NCBI GenBank assembly: GCA_045837725.1
Contig: JBEWZL010000243.1
Span: forward strand, 248,001-312,000
Source of the DNA: Vermamoeba vermiformis
Lineage: Eukaryota > Tubulinea > Echinamoebida
DNA: 64,000 nucleotides
Direction: 5' to 3'
Below the pieces are notes generated by a model. That model did not search any database. It was not told the DNA's origin and saw only the letters and a list, made by a program, of their open reading frames with translations. A program made the translations under genes and the position numbers. This document shows positions 48,894-61,719 of this stretch, piece after piece (the stretch's first letter is position 1; each line of letters begins with the position of its first letter).

Positions 48894-51800
48894 TTAAAAT
48901 AGGCCAGTGGCTCGCTTCTTCTGCACGCGCTTCCACTGCGGCATTGCGGTGTACTCAGCACGCGAGCAGCCAAACACCTTCAAGAAGTCTTCTTCGCTCA
49001 GGTAGTTCTCGCGACAGGACTTGTCCACACCAGGAGGCGGGACTGGCTGCATCAACTCTTCGTAGGTGTAGGTCTTGTGGAATTCTTTCAGGGCCTCTGT
49101 GACATCCATAATTACATTGCCGGACTGCGTCAGGGCCGCGTGTCCTGATCGATCCTCTTCGTGCTCCATCACATTCACCTTGGGCGGGGCAGTGCTGGGG
49201 GCTTTAACAACACCTGCTGCTTGCACGTGAGTCACTGGCTTGTCGAGCCAGCCATGGAAGTGTGCTTTGAATACTAATGGCTCAAATCCGTCTTGCACGA
49301 TGTAAGTTTGAACCTGCTCTCGGCCTTGATTTTGTTTGGCCAAGTTGAGGTACTCGACTGAGATCTCAATGGCTTTCTTCTTCTTGGTTTCGTTGGACTT
49401 GGAACCGATCCACACGAACAGTTCAGCACCTGCATCCAAGATCATTGCATCGCGCGTGACTAGATCGTCTTGGTAAAAGTCTAGCACTTCTTTTGCCGCA
49501 AATGTCGCAGTGGCAGTGGCTTGTGTAACGTGGAACAAACGAACTTTGTTGTCCTGTTAAGGTGGTCAGAATTGTAAGCAGTGTCTCAGACTCGTGCCTC
49601 GCTTACCCATTGAGACAAATACGAAGCAGCAGCGTAGTCTTGCTTGCCGCCAATCAGGTCCCAGAATTCATTGCTTTCTTCGCCTTCATTGCATCGACGT
49701 AGATCTTTGCCGTGACTCCACGAGTGCAAGCCATTGGCCAGTTGATCACTCTGAGCCAAGTGCTCTGCGCTGCTGACAGTACCGCGTCCGTGCCAGACCC
49801 AGTTGCCTTTGTCCGATATCACTACAAATGAGTCTCGGCTGTTCAGCTTGGAGGCTTGAGCAGCTTCGAGTTCAATCGCGTGCATGGGTAGTTGAGTAGT
49901 ACCGCGCAAGTGGAACATGCGTGCAGCGGAGCAGCTAACAGAGTCTTCGTAATGACCTTGATGCACAAAGTACTTGCCATTGAAGGCCCACAAGAACTGT
50001 ACGGGCTCTTTGTTCTCAAACACGGTCTGCTGCTTTAAGAACGGATGTCGAGACATCTTCTTGTATTCTTCTTTGCTCAACAACGCCGCTGATCCAGCAT
50101 CAACCTTGCTGCAGTGTTTGCCTTCCCATGTCCAAATCATGTGTCGCAGCGTGTTCTTACGCAAGTAGACGTAGATGACAATGTAGCAATTGCCCGAAGA
50201 GAAGTGGCCGTGTAAGTGTGCTGGAACTTCGACTTTCTGTTGGTCTTTGATCAGCCAGATCGTGTATTCTTCATTGCCATCAGCACGGTCCAATTCATCG
50301 AAGTCTGAGCGAACAACTTCGACGAACATATCGCTAACTGTAAACGCGCGGTGCTTCGGCTTATCGTCGTTAAATTTGGGAATGCCTCTGAACATCTTCT
50401 TCACAGCATTGGGGTGCGAGAGATCGGGCCAGTCCGCAAATCTTTCACGGAACAAGTAAGGCTCACCACCCTGAGGAACTCGCTCGACCTTACTCCAGGG
50501 CTTGCGGTCTTTGTCGCGGAAGATTTTCTGTAGTTATGTTAGTTCTGAATATATGCAAAGTTGGATACTTACATCGGCTTCAAGCATCACTTGGGCTCTG
50601 TCTTCTTCCGAACTGTCTCGTCCTTGCCATGCGTACAATTCATTGCCGCAATCAAGTACGAAGCACTTGTTCTGATCCAACATGTCCATCAACAACTTGC
50701 TCTCTTTCTGTTCAATTTCTGTCATTTTGATCACAGATTTGTCCTCTTCAGTTCGCTCCATGCAGAACAGTTTGACCCGCTCTGCTTCAATCTTCTCGGC
50801 CTCAGTGTCATCGCCGCCTTCAGACTCGGGCTTGATTGGCCCTTTGCCACCAAGGGCTTGCCAGAATTGTTCCATTTCAGCCTCTGTTGAGTTCTTGTCC
50901 AATTTGACTACTTCAGCGTTGCCACCGCGTTCATGGCTCTTAATAATTTCAGCAATGCCCGCAGCTTTAGCTTTTTCCATCTGGTTAGCCTTTGCGCCGT
51001 TCCACACGTAGATGATACGATCGCAATCGAGCACGAATGCATCGCCTTGGTTCATCGAGGTGTATGACACATCGACCGCTCGAATCCACACTCGCCTCTT
51101 GCCTTTGCAGTGAATGAATTTGATGTCGTGGCGTCTTTCGGGTGCTTTCTTGATGGCAGTTTTGTACCTAAAAAGACGTAAGATTACATGCCTCTATGTG
51201 CTTATAAGTTGTACGTACAATTGTGAGTTTAATAGTCTGTTTTGCTCCTTTTGCGAGTTGATTTTCTCCTCTCTCATGCGCTCTTCTTCTTCGAGTTGTC
51301 GTCGTTCATAGTCCTGCATGCACAATTAGTGGTGGACTTAACACTTGCATCAATACTCACCATAGCAGTCTCGTGCTTCTTCTGTTCGGCGCTGTGACTG
51401 GCTCGTTGATCAAGAATGCTTGTCACTGATTGGTCAGAGTGCTCGGGCACTGTTTCATTGATAACATGTTGTGCGGGATCTACAGCCTGTCCGTCCCCAT
51501 CAAATTTCGAGGGTAATCTTCTTTTAGGTCCCTTTGCTCTGCTAGCACTACGCAGTCTCGTAGTTGTGCCGAGGACAGGTTCACGCATTTCTACAAGCCG
51601 GGGTGTTGGCAGTTTAGCGGCTGAATCGCTGCGCGGTGTCGCTTCCCCGGGCAACGGCACTCGAGGTGACATTAATTCTAAGTGCTTGAAGGAGCCAAGA
51701 GCGTTCTGAATCGATGTTAATTCACTGAAATAAACTAGCTCAGATCTGACAACGCGTACCGTAAAAATGTCTGTTGTCTTAACACCCTCTAGATCACCAA

Positions 51801-52420
51801 GTTTCAATACAGGTGGTGGAACTTTTTCTTCTTTCTTCTCGTCCTGTAATGGATTAGTGCGCCGAATTTATCCGAATGTCACGATCCAAATTCAATTTCA
51901 ATTCTAAACGAGTTCACACGTGTTCAATCAAATGCAAACTTACAGGTTCATCTTTAACAAACTTGGAAGCAATGGAGAGCAAGCGAACGCTCATTTTCTT
52001 GCTCATCTGTTTTCGGAGTTGCTTTTGATCCGATTTGTCAGTTGTTTCTCTGCAATTTGGACAGCGAATGTTAGCATTCGAGCTCAGAAAAATTAAAATG
52101 GAGATTTAACTTATCGATTAATTAACGTACTTGGCCGAATCTGCCTCGGGCACTTGTATTTCAATTTTCACTTCTTTCGGCTTATCTTGGACTACTTCTG
52201 CCTTGCTGGGAGTCTCAGTTGGTTTTTCAGCATTTTTATCCACATTTCCATTTGTGTACTCATCCAGACCGGAGCTCGCGGTCAGATGCACTGTCTTGCG
52301 CTTGTCTTTTTTGCTCTTGTCCTTGTCCTTATTTTTATCTTTGTCCTTGTCCTTCGATTTGGAGCTTCCGGAGCTCAATGTCAAGCTTTTTCGTTTATCT
52401 TTCTTGTCCTTGTCCGACAT
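48894..52420 (-). CDS. Supervillin/villidin-like gelsolin-domain protein with villin headpiece
   Basis: Actin-binding membrane-cortex organiser. Seven exons (52131-52420, 51944-52049, 51361-51843, 51219-51313, 50573-51167, 49607-50527, 48894-49553) join in phase to about 1049 residues. Residues 1-350 are low complexity, starting with a Lys/Asp-rich repeat (KDKDKDKNKDKDKSKKDKRK). Residues 430-960 hold degenerate gelsolin domains (DAFVLDCDRIIYVWNG, CFVLDCGNELYAWQGR, LWAFNGKYFVHQG, DSFVVISDKGNWVWHGRG, MILDAGAELFVWIGSK). YLFRERFADWPDL and GLHSWSHGKDLRR match supervillin more than villin. The C-terminus is a complete villin headpiece (LSEEDFLKVFG, PQWKRVQKKRATGLF). The Ca2+-binding residues of true gelsolins seem not to be kept, as in supervillin. 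Confidence 0.85.
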
Positions 52421-53012
52421 CTGAAATATAATTGTGAATACCTGTATTACAACGTGATGTGTACATATTTTAAATCGATTTCTAAGATTTATAATTTTGA
52501 AATTTAAAACGGCTCGGGATCTAGTTTCAGTTCGATTGTTTTACGCGCTGCTCGCTTGCAATAAGCAAATTTCGCGTCAAAACTCGCCAATAATAAGATG
52601 TTTTGTAGTTACCTTATTACGGTGATAATGAATATTGACCGCTAAATTATCTCAGCGCGAGATTAATCGTTGTACAAAAATGTGCAACAGTAGACAACAT
52701 TTGAACTTCCTTTTTTGTGGAATCGCCACGCAAACATTGTGACCATGCCCTCGTTAACTTACTAAAAAGATAGCCTTCGTTAATAATATCACGCTACAGT
52801 AACCGCGAGAAAAATGATCTGAGGCGGTCCGTCCGGCATTTCTGTTTAAGTACTCGGTGAGAATATCACCACTACCACAGGATAGAATTGTCAGTTTAGC
52901 ATACCTTAGGAGTATTATACTTTTCTATTTTCACGAGGCATAGGTATTCTTTGTTTCTTTGCGAACATTTAATCTCTCTGTACAGACCAAATCACCACCA
53001 ACACATTGCACG
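52421..53012. promoter_or_regulatory. Divergent intergenic region, supervillin-like and ankyrin genes
   Basis: 592 bp, AT-rich, between two genes read outward. It presumably contains both promoters and 5' UTRs. A potential 5' UTR runs up to the ATG at 53013. No conserved regulatory element is recognised. Confidence 0.4.
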
Positions 53013-53945
53013 ATGGCACAACAAACTACTGCTGATAAATTAGTATATGCCGCTGGCAAGGGATATATTGACGATGTCGCTGCACTACTGAATCAAAAAG
53101 CAGATGTCAACGCCAAAGATCAACTAGGAAATGTTGCAATTAGTATGCATCTGCATTATTAAATTTTAATTATTAATATCGACAAGTTGGAAATTTGTTG
53201 CGATTCGAAGAGAAATTCAATTTGAAATATTCACAAAAAATCTTTACTTGCTACGCGTGTAATCTTAAAAAAAAATATCAAATTTACCGTTATATTATTG
53301 TAATAATGGAAGGAAATTAATGATATAATGAATATCTTGAATATCTTACAGGCCAAAACAAATCATCTTTACGCGTCATTTGATGCCCTACTCACTTTTA
53401 ATATCATTCTAGTTGCAGCAGCGGGTGCCGGACACGTAGAGGTCGTCAAGTTGTTGCTGTCAAAGGGCGCGAATGTCAATGCTCAAAACACGCAGGGCAA
53501 CACTGCCCTTCACCAAGCTGTTTGGCGCAATCACCTCGTAAGAATACGACATCATATAAATACATCAATAACGCGAGTACTTGTGGCTTTACTAACGAAT
53601 GACTCGGCTACAGGACGCAGTTAAAGTATTGGTAACATCAGGAGCCAAACAAGACATTCGCAATGGTGAAGTATGTCACTAATGATACCGATGGGACTAA
53701 ATTTTGCATGCCCATAACTCAGTATTAATGTTGCTGTTGCTAGGGAAAACTTGCCGCGGATTGGGCCTCAACACCAGAACTCAAGGCACTGCTGGGTGTT
53801 AAATCTAATAACATACCCGAAGAGGACTTGAGCAAGGTCGATGGTATGTATTCGGGACGGGACGTTAATCAAATAAGAAGTACGTTAACAAATTTTAACC
53901 TTAAAACACGCAGATCTTGAATTTGGAGACTCAGATGAAGAATAA
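53013..53945 (+). CDS. Small ankyrin-repeat protein
   Basis: Five exons (53013-53142, 53413-53537, 53614-53670, 53744-53843, 53914-53945) join in phase to 147 residues. Three to four ankyrin repeats fill the chain: [46 protein letters not shown] as one repeat split by a 270-nt intron, [20 protein letters not shown] and [20 protein letters not shown]. The end is acidic ([10 protein letters not shown]). The intron phase was chosen because it restores the GNVAIIAAAGAGH repeat exactly. It is a general protein-binding module; the partner cannot be inferred. Confidence 0.85.
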
Positions 53946-54141
53946 TCGCAATACTGCAATCCAGAGCGTGTACTTGTAGCATAAATGCAATTATATTAAT
54001 ACTAATCGTGCAATGTTGAGTACTTTTTTTTCATTTTTACGGACCAATCACAGCGGACCTAAGATTTTTGTCACGTGCGTGGGTAAAGATTCGCACGATG
54101 GTCCAACACATAATATTGATCTTGTTTAGAGTATAACCACA

Positions 54142-57100
54142 ATGGTAATCCTTTATTTAATACAATGAAAGCGAATCTGCTAACTTTGATACAATTTTAG
54201 GCGCAACCGAGAGGAGTGGACGATTTGGTTCTGCTTGAAGATATTTCGCAAGAAGGAATTTTAAAGACTTTAAAGCAGCGATACGACAATGATTTGATTT
54301 ATGTAAGATTCAATTCGGCGGATCAAGATATTGAATTAAAAAATCTTTTTGGCAGACTTATATTGGCCATGTACTCGTTGCAGTCAATCCTTACAGAATA
54401 ATTCCGAATTTATACGGCAAGAATGTCGTAAAAAATTACCAAGGAAGATACATTTACGAAGGTCAGTTCGATCAACAGTTTCAAATCCGATATTAACCTG
54501 TCAAATTCATTCAGAGGCTCCTCACGTGTACGCTATTGCTGAAGATGCTTACCGCTCACTCCTTAACGAGGGTCAGAATCAATGTATTATCATTACGTAA
54601 GCCGATCGTTACAGAAAATCTTTCATTGATTTGTAGTTCTAATGTAATTTTAAGAGGTGAATCTGGTTCAGGAAAGACTGAGACGAGCAAGTTAATTATG
54701 GTAAGTTTAAGAACTGTTTCTTGGACGGCACTGACAGATCCACTAGCAATACATTGCCGCTGTCACTGGCAAGGCGACTAACGTCCAGAAAGTCAAAGAA
54801 CAAATTTTGGAATCTAATCCTGTATTGGAAGCGTTCGGCAATGCGAAGACAGTGCAAAACAATAACTCGAGCAGATTCGTAAGTACCGACCGGGAAACAT
54901 TTCGAGTGAGCTAACTAGCATTTAGGGTAAATACTTTGAAATTCAATTTGATTACTCTGGAGATCCAGTTGGCGGAAGAATTACGAACTGTAAGTCTATT
55001 TGATATCACCCGTTTGTTTTGAGCTAATTTTGTTTTGACAGATCTGTTGGAGAAGGTACGCACGCAGCGAAATTGCGACATACACGTGAGCGTATTATTA
55101 ATAATTGCATATAGTCCCGTGTTGTCTCTCAAGCGCAAGGAGAGCGAAACTTTCACATTTTCTATCAACTGATTGCCGGAGCCAATGCGAATGAGAAGCG
55201 AGAATTTCAGTTGGGCAGTGTGGAGTCATACTACTACCTCAATCAGAGCGGCAGCTTCACTGTCGATGGTGTCAATGACGCAGCTGAGCTCGAAACTACT
55301 CGCGTAAGTATTCGCTGACTGAACGCTCGATGACAAGTACTGATGCGTGTACAGCGTGCGATGACAGTCGTGGGCATCACTGAGGCCGAACAACATTCAA
55401 TCTTCAAACTCGTTGCTGCAGTGCTGCACTTGGGTCAGTTGAAGTTTGAAAAGAAGGGTGAGGGTAGCACAGTGGCCAACAAAGACGAGTTGCGAATCAC
55501 TTCAGATCTGCTCGGCATCACCACTGAAGAGCTCGAGAAGACACTCTGCTCGAAGACTGTCACTCGGTAAGTCGTCATGTGACATCTACGTGTCAAGATC
55601 TCGGCGTTAATGCTCTCTTAGTGGTACTTCTGGTGCTGCTTCGCGTAACGTGTCCATGTACTTCTCGCCTTTGAAGCCCGAACAGGTAATCAATAAGGAT
55701 TGCACTCTATCATATTTACTGACACCTGCCCCAGGCTGCATACACTCGTGACGCGCTGTCCAAGCACGTGTACAGTCGTTTGTTCGACTACATTGTTGTG
55801 CGCATCAATGAGAACATCTTTGACCCAAGCTCAGAGTACAACATTGGTGTGTTGGACATTTACGGCTTTGAAATTTTCCAAAAGAACAGCTTTGAACAGC
55901 TCTGCATCAACTACGTGAACGAGAAGCTGCAACAAATCTTCATTGAACTGACGCTCAAGTCCGAGCAAGAGGAGTACGTCAAAGAAGGTATTCCTTGGGA
56001 GCCCATCAAGTACTTCAACAACAAGCCGTGCGTCGAGTTGATCGAGCGCGTAAGTACCTGAAAAGTATGCTTGATCCGATGCTGACCATTTTATTAGCGC
56101 GGTGGTATCTTCTCGCTGTTGGACGAAGAAAGCATTTTCCCCAATGCCAGCGACAAGACACTGCTCGACAAGTTGAACAAGAACTGTGCCAATGACAAGC
56201 ACTTCCAAGTCGCGGATGTCAAGCAAGGTCAGAACGGCTTTACTGTCGTGCATTATGCCGGCAATGTCAACTACGACGTCACTGGCTTTCTCGACAAGAA
56301 CACCGACACGTTGTTCATTGACTTGAAGATGATGTTGCAGCAGAGCAAGGACCAATTCATTGCCAAGCTCTTCCCGTCAGAGACTCAATCGAAACAACGC
56401 CCGCCCACAGCAGCCATTCAATTCAAGGTGAGTCGTGTCCGAGCTGTTCTTAGACCCTATCTAACTTCTTGCACAGGAACAAGTCGCTTCACTCGTGAAC
56501 ACACTGATGGCCTGCCACCCTCACTACATTCGTTGCATTAGACCCAACGGACTCAAGAAGCCTAAGACATTTGATGACGCACTCAGTCGCAATCAAATTC
56601 AATACTTGGGTCTGCTCGAGAACGTTCGTGTGCGTCGTGCAGGTTATGCCTACAGACAGACTTACGAGAAGTTCTTGCACCGCTTCAAGCTGCTCACTAA
56701 CGAGACGTGGCCGAAGTGGACTGGCTCACCCAAGGACGGGTCAGTGAAGATTGTGCATCACATGAAGATCCCTGCTGCTTCATTTGCAACTGGTACCACT
56801 AAGATCTTCATTCGTGAACCTCGCTCGGTAAGCACATATAACAATTCAATGTTCCTAACTGACACCCTCGCAGTTGTTCACTCTCGAAGAAGCTCGCTCG
56901 CAGAAGCTCGATGACATCTTGCGCGTCATTCAAAATACTTGGCGCACATGCCGCGGTGGTGCTTTCATGAAAAAGTGCGAGGGCATGAGTGCTGCGATTT
57001 TCCACGGCAAGAAAGAACGTCAACGCATGAGTGTGTATCGACCATTCAAGGGCGACTATTTGAACTTGGGCAAGTCCTCCATGGCCTTGTCGATCAAGAA

Positions 57101-57942
57101 GAAGTTCAATGTAAGTACCTGTTGCTGTTAATGTCGTTGCACAATCCTTACTTTGACCTCAGGACACGCGCGTCTATTTCTCGGACAAGGTCTCAAAGCT
57201 CGACGACAAGGGCAAGAAGTTGAGTGCCAAAACGGTGTTAGTCACTAATCTGGCTATCTATGTGGTCGGAGGTCTCTTTAAGAAAGTGAATGCGCGCATT
57301 CCATTCAGTGAAATCAAATCAATTTCGCTCAGCACATTGCCCGACGGTGTTTTCGTTGTGCACACCAGCAATGGCGATCACGTGTTTGAAGGTGAAAAGA
57401 AGACTGAAATGGGTATGTAGAGATGAAATCACTTCGAGTGCTACGAAACTCATTTGCATATTATAGTGACCATGATCTCCGAGCTAATGCGCGACAACCG
57501 TGATGACGACCACTTGTTGCAAGTCAACTTCTCGAACACCATCGACTACTCTACCAAGAGCGGTGCTAAGAAGCTCGAGTTCCAATACGACGAGGCTGCG
57601 CAGGGCAAGTGCAAGATCAGAACTGCGGGCAACATCACCTATGTGTCCATCGCCAAGGCACTGGACAAGAGTGCTGGTGGTGTTCGCTATCAACGCTTCA
57701 AAGACCCCGATGCTGGCAAACAACGACAAATCAACCGCAGCAATCCGAATGTCAACAAGGTGCAGGGCAAACATCAAGCTGAAGCCACTCAGAACTACGT
57801 GGCCAAGAACGCACGTGAGCTCTCTTTTAATACTGGCGACATCATCAACGTATTGCAAAAGGGTACTGGCCCTATGTGGCAAGGTGAGTGCAAGGGACGT
57901 ACTGGCACATTCCCTGCTTCACACGTCAAGTTGCTGAACTAG
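54142..57942 (+). CDS. MYO1: Class I myosin, short-tailed with TH1 and SH3
   Basis: Monomeric actin motor that links membranes to cortical actin. Seventeen exons, the first being only ATG (54142-54144), then 54201-54302, 54356-54461, 54515-54596 and so on to 57467-57942, all in phase, give about 991 residues. Motor marks are the P-loop [12 protein letters not shown] (about 98), NNSSRFGKY (switch 1), LDIYGFE (switch 2) and the actin-binding [10 protein letters not shown]. The TEDS-rule residue is Ser in [10 protein letters not shown], 16 residues before DALSK, a PAK-type phosphorylation site of amoeboid myosin I. One IQ motif ([15 protein letters not shown]), a basic TH1 domain, and a C-terminal SH3 ([34 protein letters not shown]) follow. 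No Pro-rich TH2/acidic region, as in myosin 1E-like but without the proline segment. Confidence 0.95.
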
Positions 57943-58071
57943 ATCTGCCCCAATTTTGAATGCGGCTGAATTCATCAACTTTTTTGTACTTTTTACGATA
58001 ACTGCTCGAAATAAAATAGACAGTACTTTTATTTAAAACACAGAATAGCATATATACGACATGAGTAAGCT

Positions 58072-61000
58072 CTAATCAATCACGTGAGAGCCAGAGAACG
58101 GTGCGGATCTGTCGAGCACAACTTCCAGATTGAAATTCTGTTTGGAAATAGCAGTCAACTCGGCGTGATAAGGCTGCAACAGCTCTTTGATTTCACCGAC
58201 AAGCGACTTCTTCTTGCCCTTGTCAATAGCGGCCACATTAGGTCCGTTCCATTCAATGAATACGTCGCGCGTGCTGACAGCTCCACCCTTCATTTCGGGC
58301 AGTGTCAGACGAATGAGAATAAACTGCATTTCATCGTCTTTCAAGTGTTCAATCATTTCTGTAATTGTGCCACGGCCTTTGTTCTGTAACTCGATTTCTG
58401 TTGACTTGCCAGGAGCAAAACCCATAATTAACCAGCCACTAGTCAAGCAAGATAAGTACGTGACTTCAATATCAAAACATAATACTTACTCATAAGAGTT
58501 CTTATTAAAGAGCTCTTCAATGACTTGTGTAAACTCCTCTTCTTTGTTCAACTTCAAATTAATCAGAGCCGAAGCACGAGGCTTGGGCTTCTTAGAGACA
58601 GCAGGCTTGGACCAGATAGTGCGTCGCTTGGGCTGGTCACCTTCATTGGGCGTGCTGAAAGTCTTCTTAATCTCACCAATCTTGCTGCCACCTGTCTCAG
58701 TGCCGCTCGGTGTCGTTGGTTGGTCGTGAGCAGGAGGGCTCGTCGAATGGTCATGTGGCGTTGCAACATTGTTCTGTGAGTTGGGCTCGCTGTTGCTGGC
58801 TGACTTGTCAGACTCAGAGACATCAACGCCACTCGACACGGGTGTGAGTGTTGGTGTGTTGAATGCGCTGTCCACTTGTTCGACGACAACTGGCTTGCGT
58901 GTGTACTGCTTCTTCTTGTCGTATTTGACCTAGATTCACACGCGTTATTATAAAGCCTTATCATACGCAGCACACTACTCACATTTTCGAATAGCTTCTC
59001 GTAGTGTTCCATGAGCAGTTCTACAACGAGATTGGCGTAATTGATATCTTCAAGCAAGGTAACGGGATTGGGGTCTTTGCGGTACAAAATATTTGGTGCA
59101 ATCAAACTGGCCAAGTTCTTGACGCTCATCATGTTCTTGTCTGAATGATCGGCCACACGTCTGCAGCGTATTAGCATCATAGTTGCGACTACAACACTGT
59201 CGTATTGCTTACACGCAGAATGAAATCAAGTAGTCCAACAAGTGTGCATTGGGTGCGGGCAGTGATTCGATCAGCTCTTTAAGCTGTGAGAATTTCTTAG
59301 ACTCAATAACTTGCTCTGTGCAATGTGTCAGTGAGAAGGTTCGCAAAGCTATTGTCAAGACACGACGTACTGTTGACATCGATAAATTGATCGAAGCGCT
59401 CAAAGGTCATTAACGGATCGGGCAAGGCACGCAAATACAACTTCAGCAGACCACAGGCCATGTGCACGTACTTGGGGTCGTTGGGCAGATCAATTGACTT
59501 GCCTGCATCGACGTCATCGCGGTACGATTGAATTTGCACGTTAAATCCAGATATTCTGAAGATACCCACAATGCCGAGCGCTACAAAATTGTCATCATTA
59601 AATCCACCAACGCTAGCACTGTAGTTACACACGTACCATTGCTGTCCAAGTAATCAACGATCTTCTCCACCACCACAGGAATGGTGCTGTTCTCACGCTT
59701 CACCAGCACTGCGAGCTCTTCACCAAACACTTTCTCTTTGGGCTTCTCGTCAACTAGTGGCACTGGCTCAGTGTAGGTCACACTCTGCACGTCATCTTGT
59801 GTCAGTAAATGACAATAATATCTGCTGTGCAATGTACCTTGACTCTCTCGCGCTTATCTTTCTTCTTGTCCTTGCGCTCCTGTTTAAATTCATCAGTACG
59901 TTGCCAATTGTTTGTTGCAAAAATAACTCAACACATACACCTGCAGGACTGCGAGACTTTTCAGGATCAGTCTGTTGCACAATTAGTTAGTCACACGTGT
60001 CAAAGTGTCATTTGCAAGTACCTTCAAGAAGTCATTGAGGGACACGTCGCCGTTCTTGTCCTCGCCGTCCTCTTCGACTGAATCACCGTCACTCTCCACT
60101 CGACTTTTCTCGTCGAAGAATTCTTTGATTTTGTTTCTATATCTGGCAATCACGGGCATCAACTCCGACAACTTGTCGCGGCCCTTTGTGAAAAATGCGT
60201 GATATTCTTCTAAATAATCGCACAACTGTACATGTATACTCAATGAGTCCTTAATGTTTCATATCAAATCTCGTCTAATATCTCCGTCATACCCGCGACA
60301 CATTGTCGTATTTGCCGTTCTCCATTCGTTCTAAAATCTGTTTGCTGTGTTGACGTTTTGAAACCTAAAAATCACGTGTTATTATCACCATGATGAAATA
60401 GACACCTAATTCTAGCACGTACTTCTTTGATGTCTGTAATGTGCTGCCTCAATGGAATGCTGAACTTTTCTAAAATTAAACTGCACTGTAGCAAAGTAAT
60501 GTGAGTGTGACGCGTCTAAGCGGAATTATTCAGTTCGTACCAATCGCAATTTCATGTCTTCGAGTGTGTAATGGAAATTAGCAACAGTATTCAAACTATC
60601 GCCTATAATCAATGATTAGAGTCTTGAATTTTGAACAGAAAACTTACTTAGCAATGAATTTTCGCATGTTTTGCTGTAATCGGTGAGGGATTGCGCCAAT
60701 TGACGGCCATCCGTTACGTTGACTAATAATATATTAGTATTTTCGTATTTTTATCAGCTGTAAGCGAAGAATTAAAAACAAAATCACGCAAGAATCTCGA
60801 GGGAAATATCGTGTAAATCGAGCTGAGTAAATTAAATTGTAGCAATAATGCACGTACCTGTTAAACTGTCCAAGTCTTGCGTTAATTTCGCTTGAATATC
60901 TTTCAACGTTTTTTGATCTTCGTCCACTCGCTAAATATTTACATGTAAATTAATTCATAAGTCATCAAATTAAAAAAGTCGGTAATTAATTTAATATTAA

Positions 61001-61153
61001 GTTCTAATTCGAATAATGAGCGAAATAACTCCGCTTTTTTAAAATTAAAAGACATCTCCCCTAGGCACGAAAGAAGACGCATTATTTGCTTACCTTAGCA
61101 TCGTTAGCTGATAAATTCTTGCGGATTTTCCGCTTTTGGAGTTTTTTCATCAT
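58072..61153 (-). CDS. BAR-like, RhoGAP and coactosin/ADF-H domain fusion protein
   Basis: Fifteen exons between 61153 and 58072 (61094-61153, 60858-60930, 60648-60722, 60541-60602, 60423-60485, 60293-60364, 60022-60249, 59939-59971, 59838-59879, 59637-59784, 59371-59580, 59213-59315, 58983-59160, 58490-58929, 58072-58438) join in phase to about 717 residues. Residues 1-210 are a continuous helical, BAR-like region (TLEDMKLRLLQCSLILEKFS, DYLEEYHAFFTKGRDKLSEL). After a charged linker comes RhoGAP (about 245-450) with the arginine finger in GIVGIFRISGFN and NLASLIAPNIL. A Ser/Thr/Pro linker leads to a C-terminal ADF-H/coactosin domain (WLIMGFAPGKSTEIELQNKG, TRDVFIEWNGPNVAAIDKGK). It probably inactivates a Rho-family GTPase at curved membranes while touching F-actin. 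Confidence 0.85.
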
Positions 61154-61719
61154 CTTGCGGGCGGGTCAAGTTGATAATTATAATTATTTATGCACTAAAC
61201 CGTTCAGCACCGTGACTGATTTAAATAAATAATCTTGATCCTGCCTCGTGCTGGAATGCTGGACTTACGATGGGTACTAACTTTCGAATAACAGCAATTC
61301 TATCAGGGTTAAAAATGCCAAAATTGGGATGCCAAAAAAATCAGCGTTATCCCTATTTATTTTGATATGCAAGACCTCAATTCATTGTTAATATAGCGGT
61401 CTTGTCGAGAAGTTGTACATACCAATAATATTGAGCATTAAAAGTAAGCACTCTCAACGGCTCAAGTAGATTGGCTTTCATAATACTCGCAATGTCTACG
61501 AGAACAATATTTGCATTAAATTAATTTATGTTTTGATTATATTGGCAAGTAAATAATCGCTAAAGCGATTGTTTGCAAAAACGAAAGATCGATCCAAACG
61601 AAATTAATTCGGAATGTTCTCTTAATTATCAATCGCACTAATTAATCACTAAATCTCATTAAATATGTATTTTGAACGAGTTCTATGATATAATTATTGA
61701 CATTATTTGTTTGGATCAG
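61154..61719. promoter_or_regulatory. Divergent intergenic region before the DUF2207-like gene
   Basis: 566 bp of AT-rich sequence between outward-reading genes. A frame runs through 61672-61719 into the next gene but lacks an ATG. Nothing else recognised. Confidence 0.35.
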
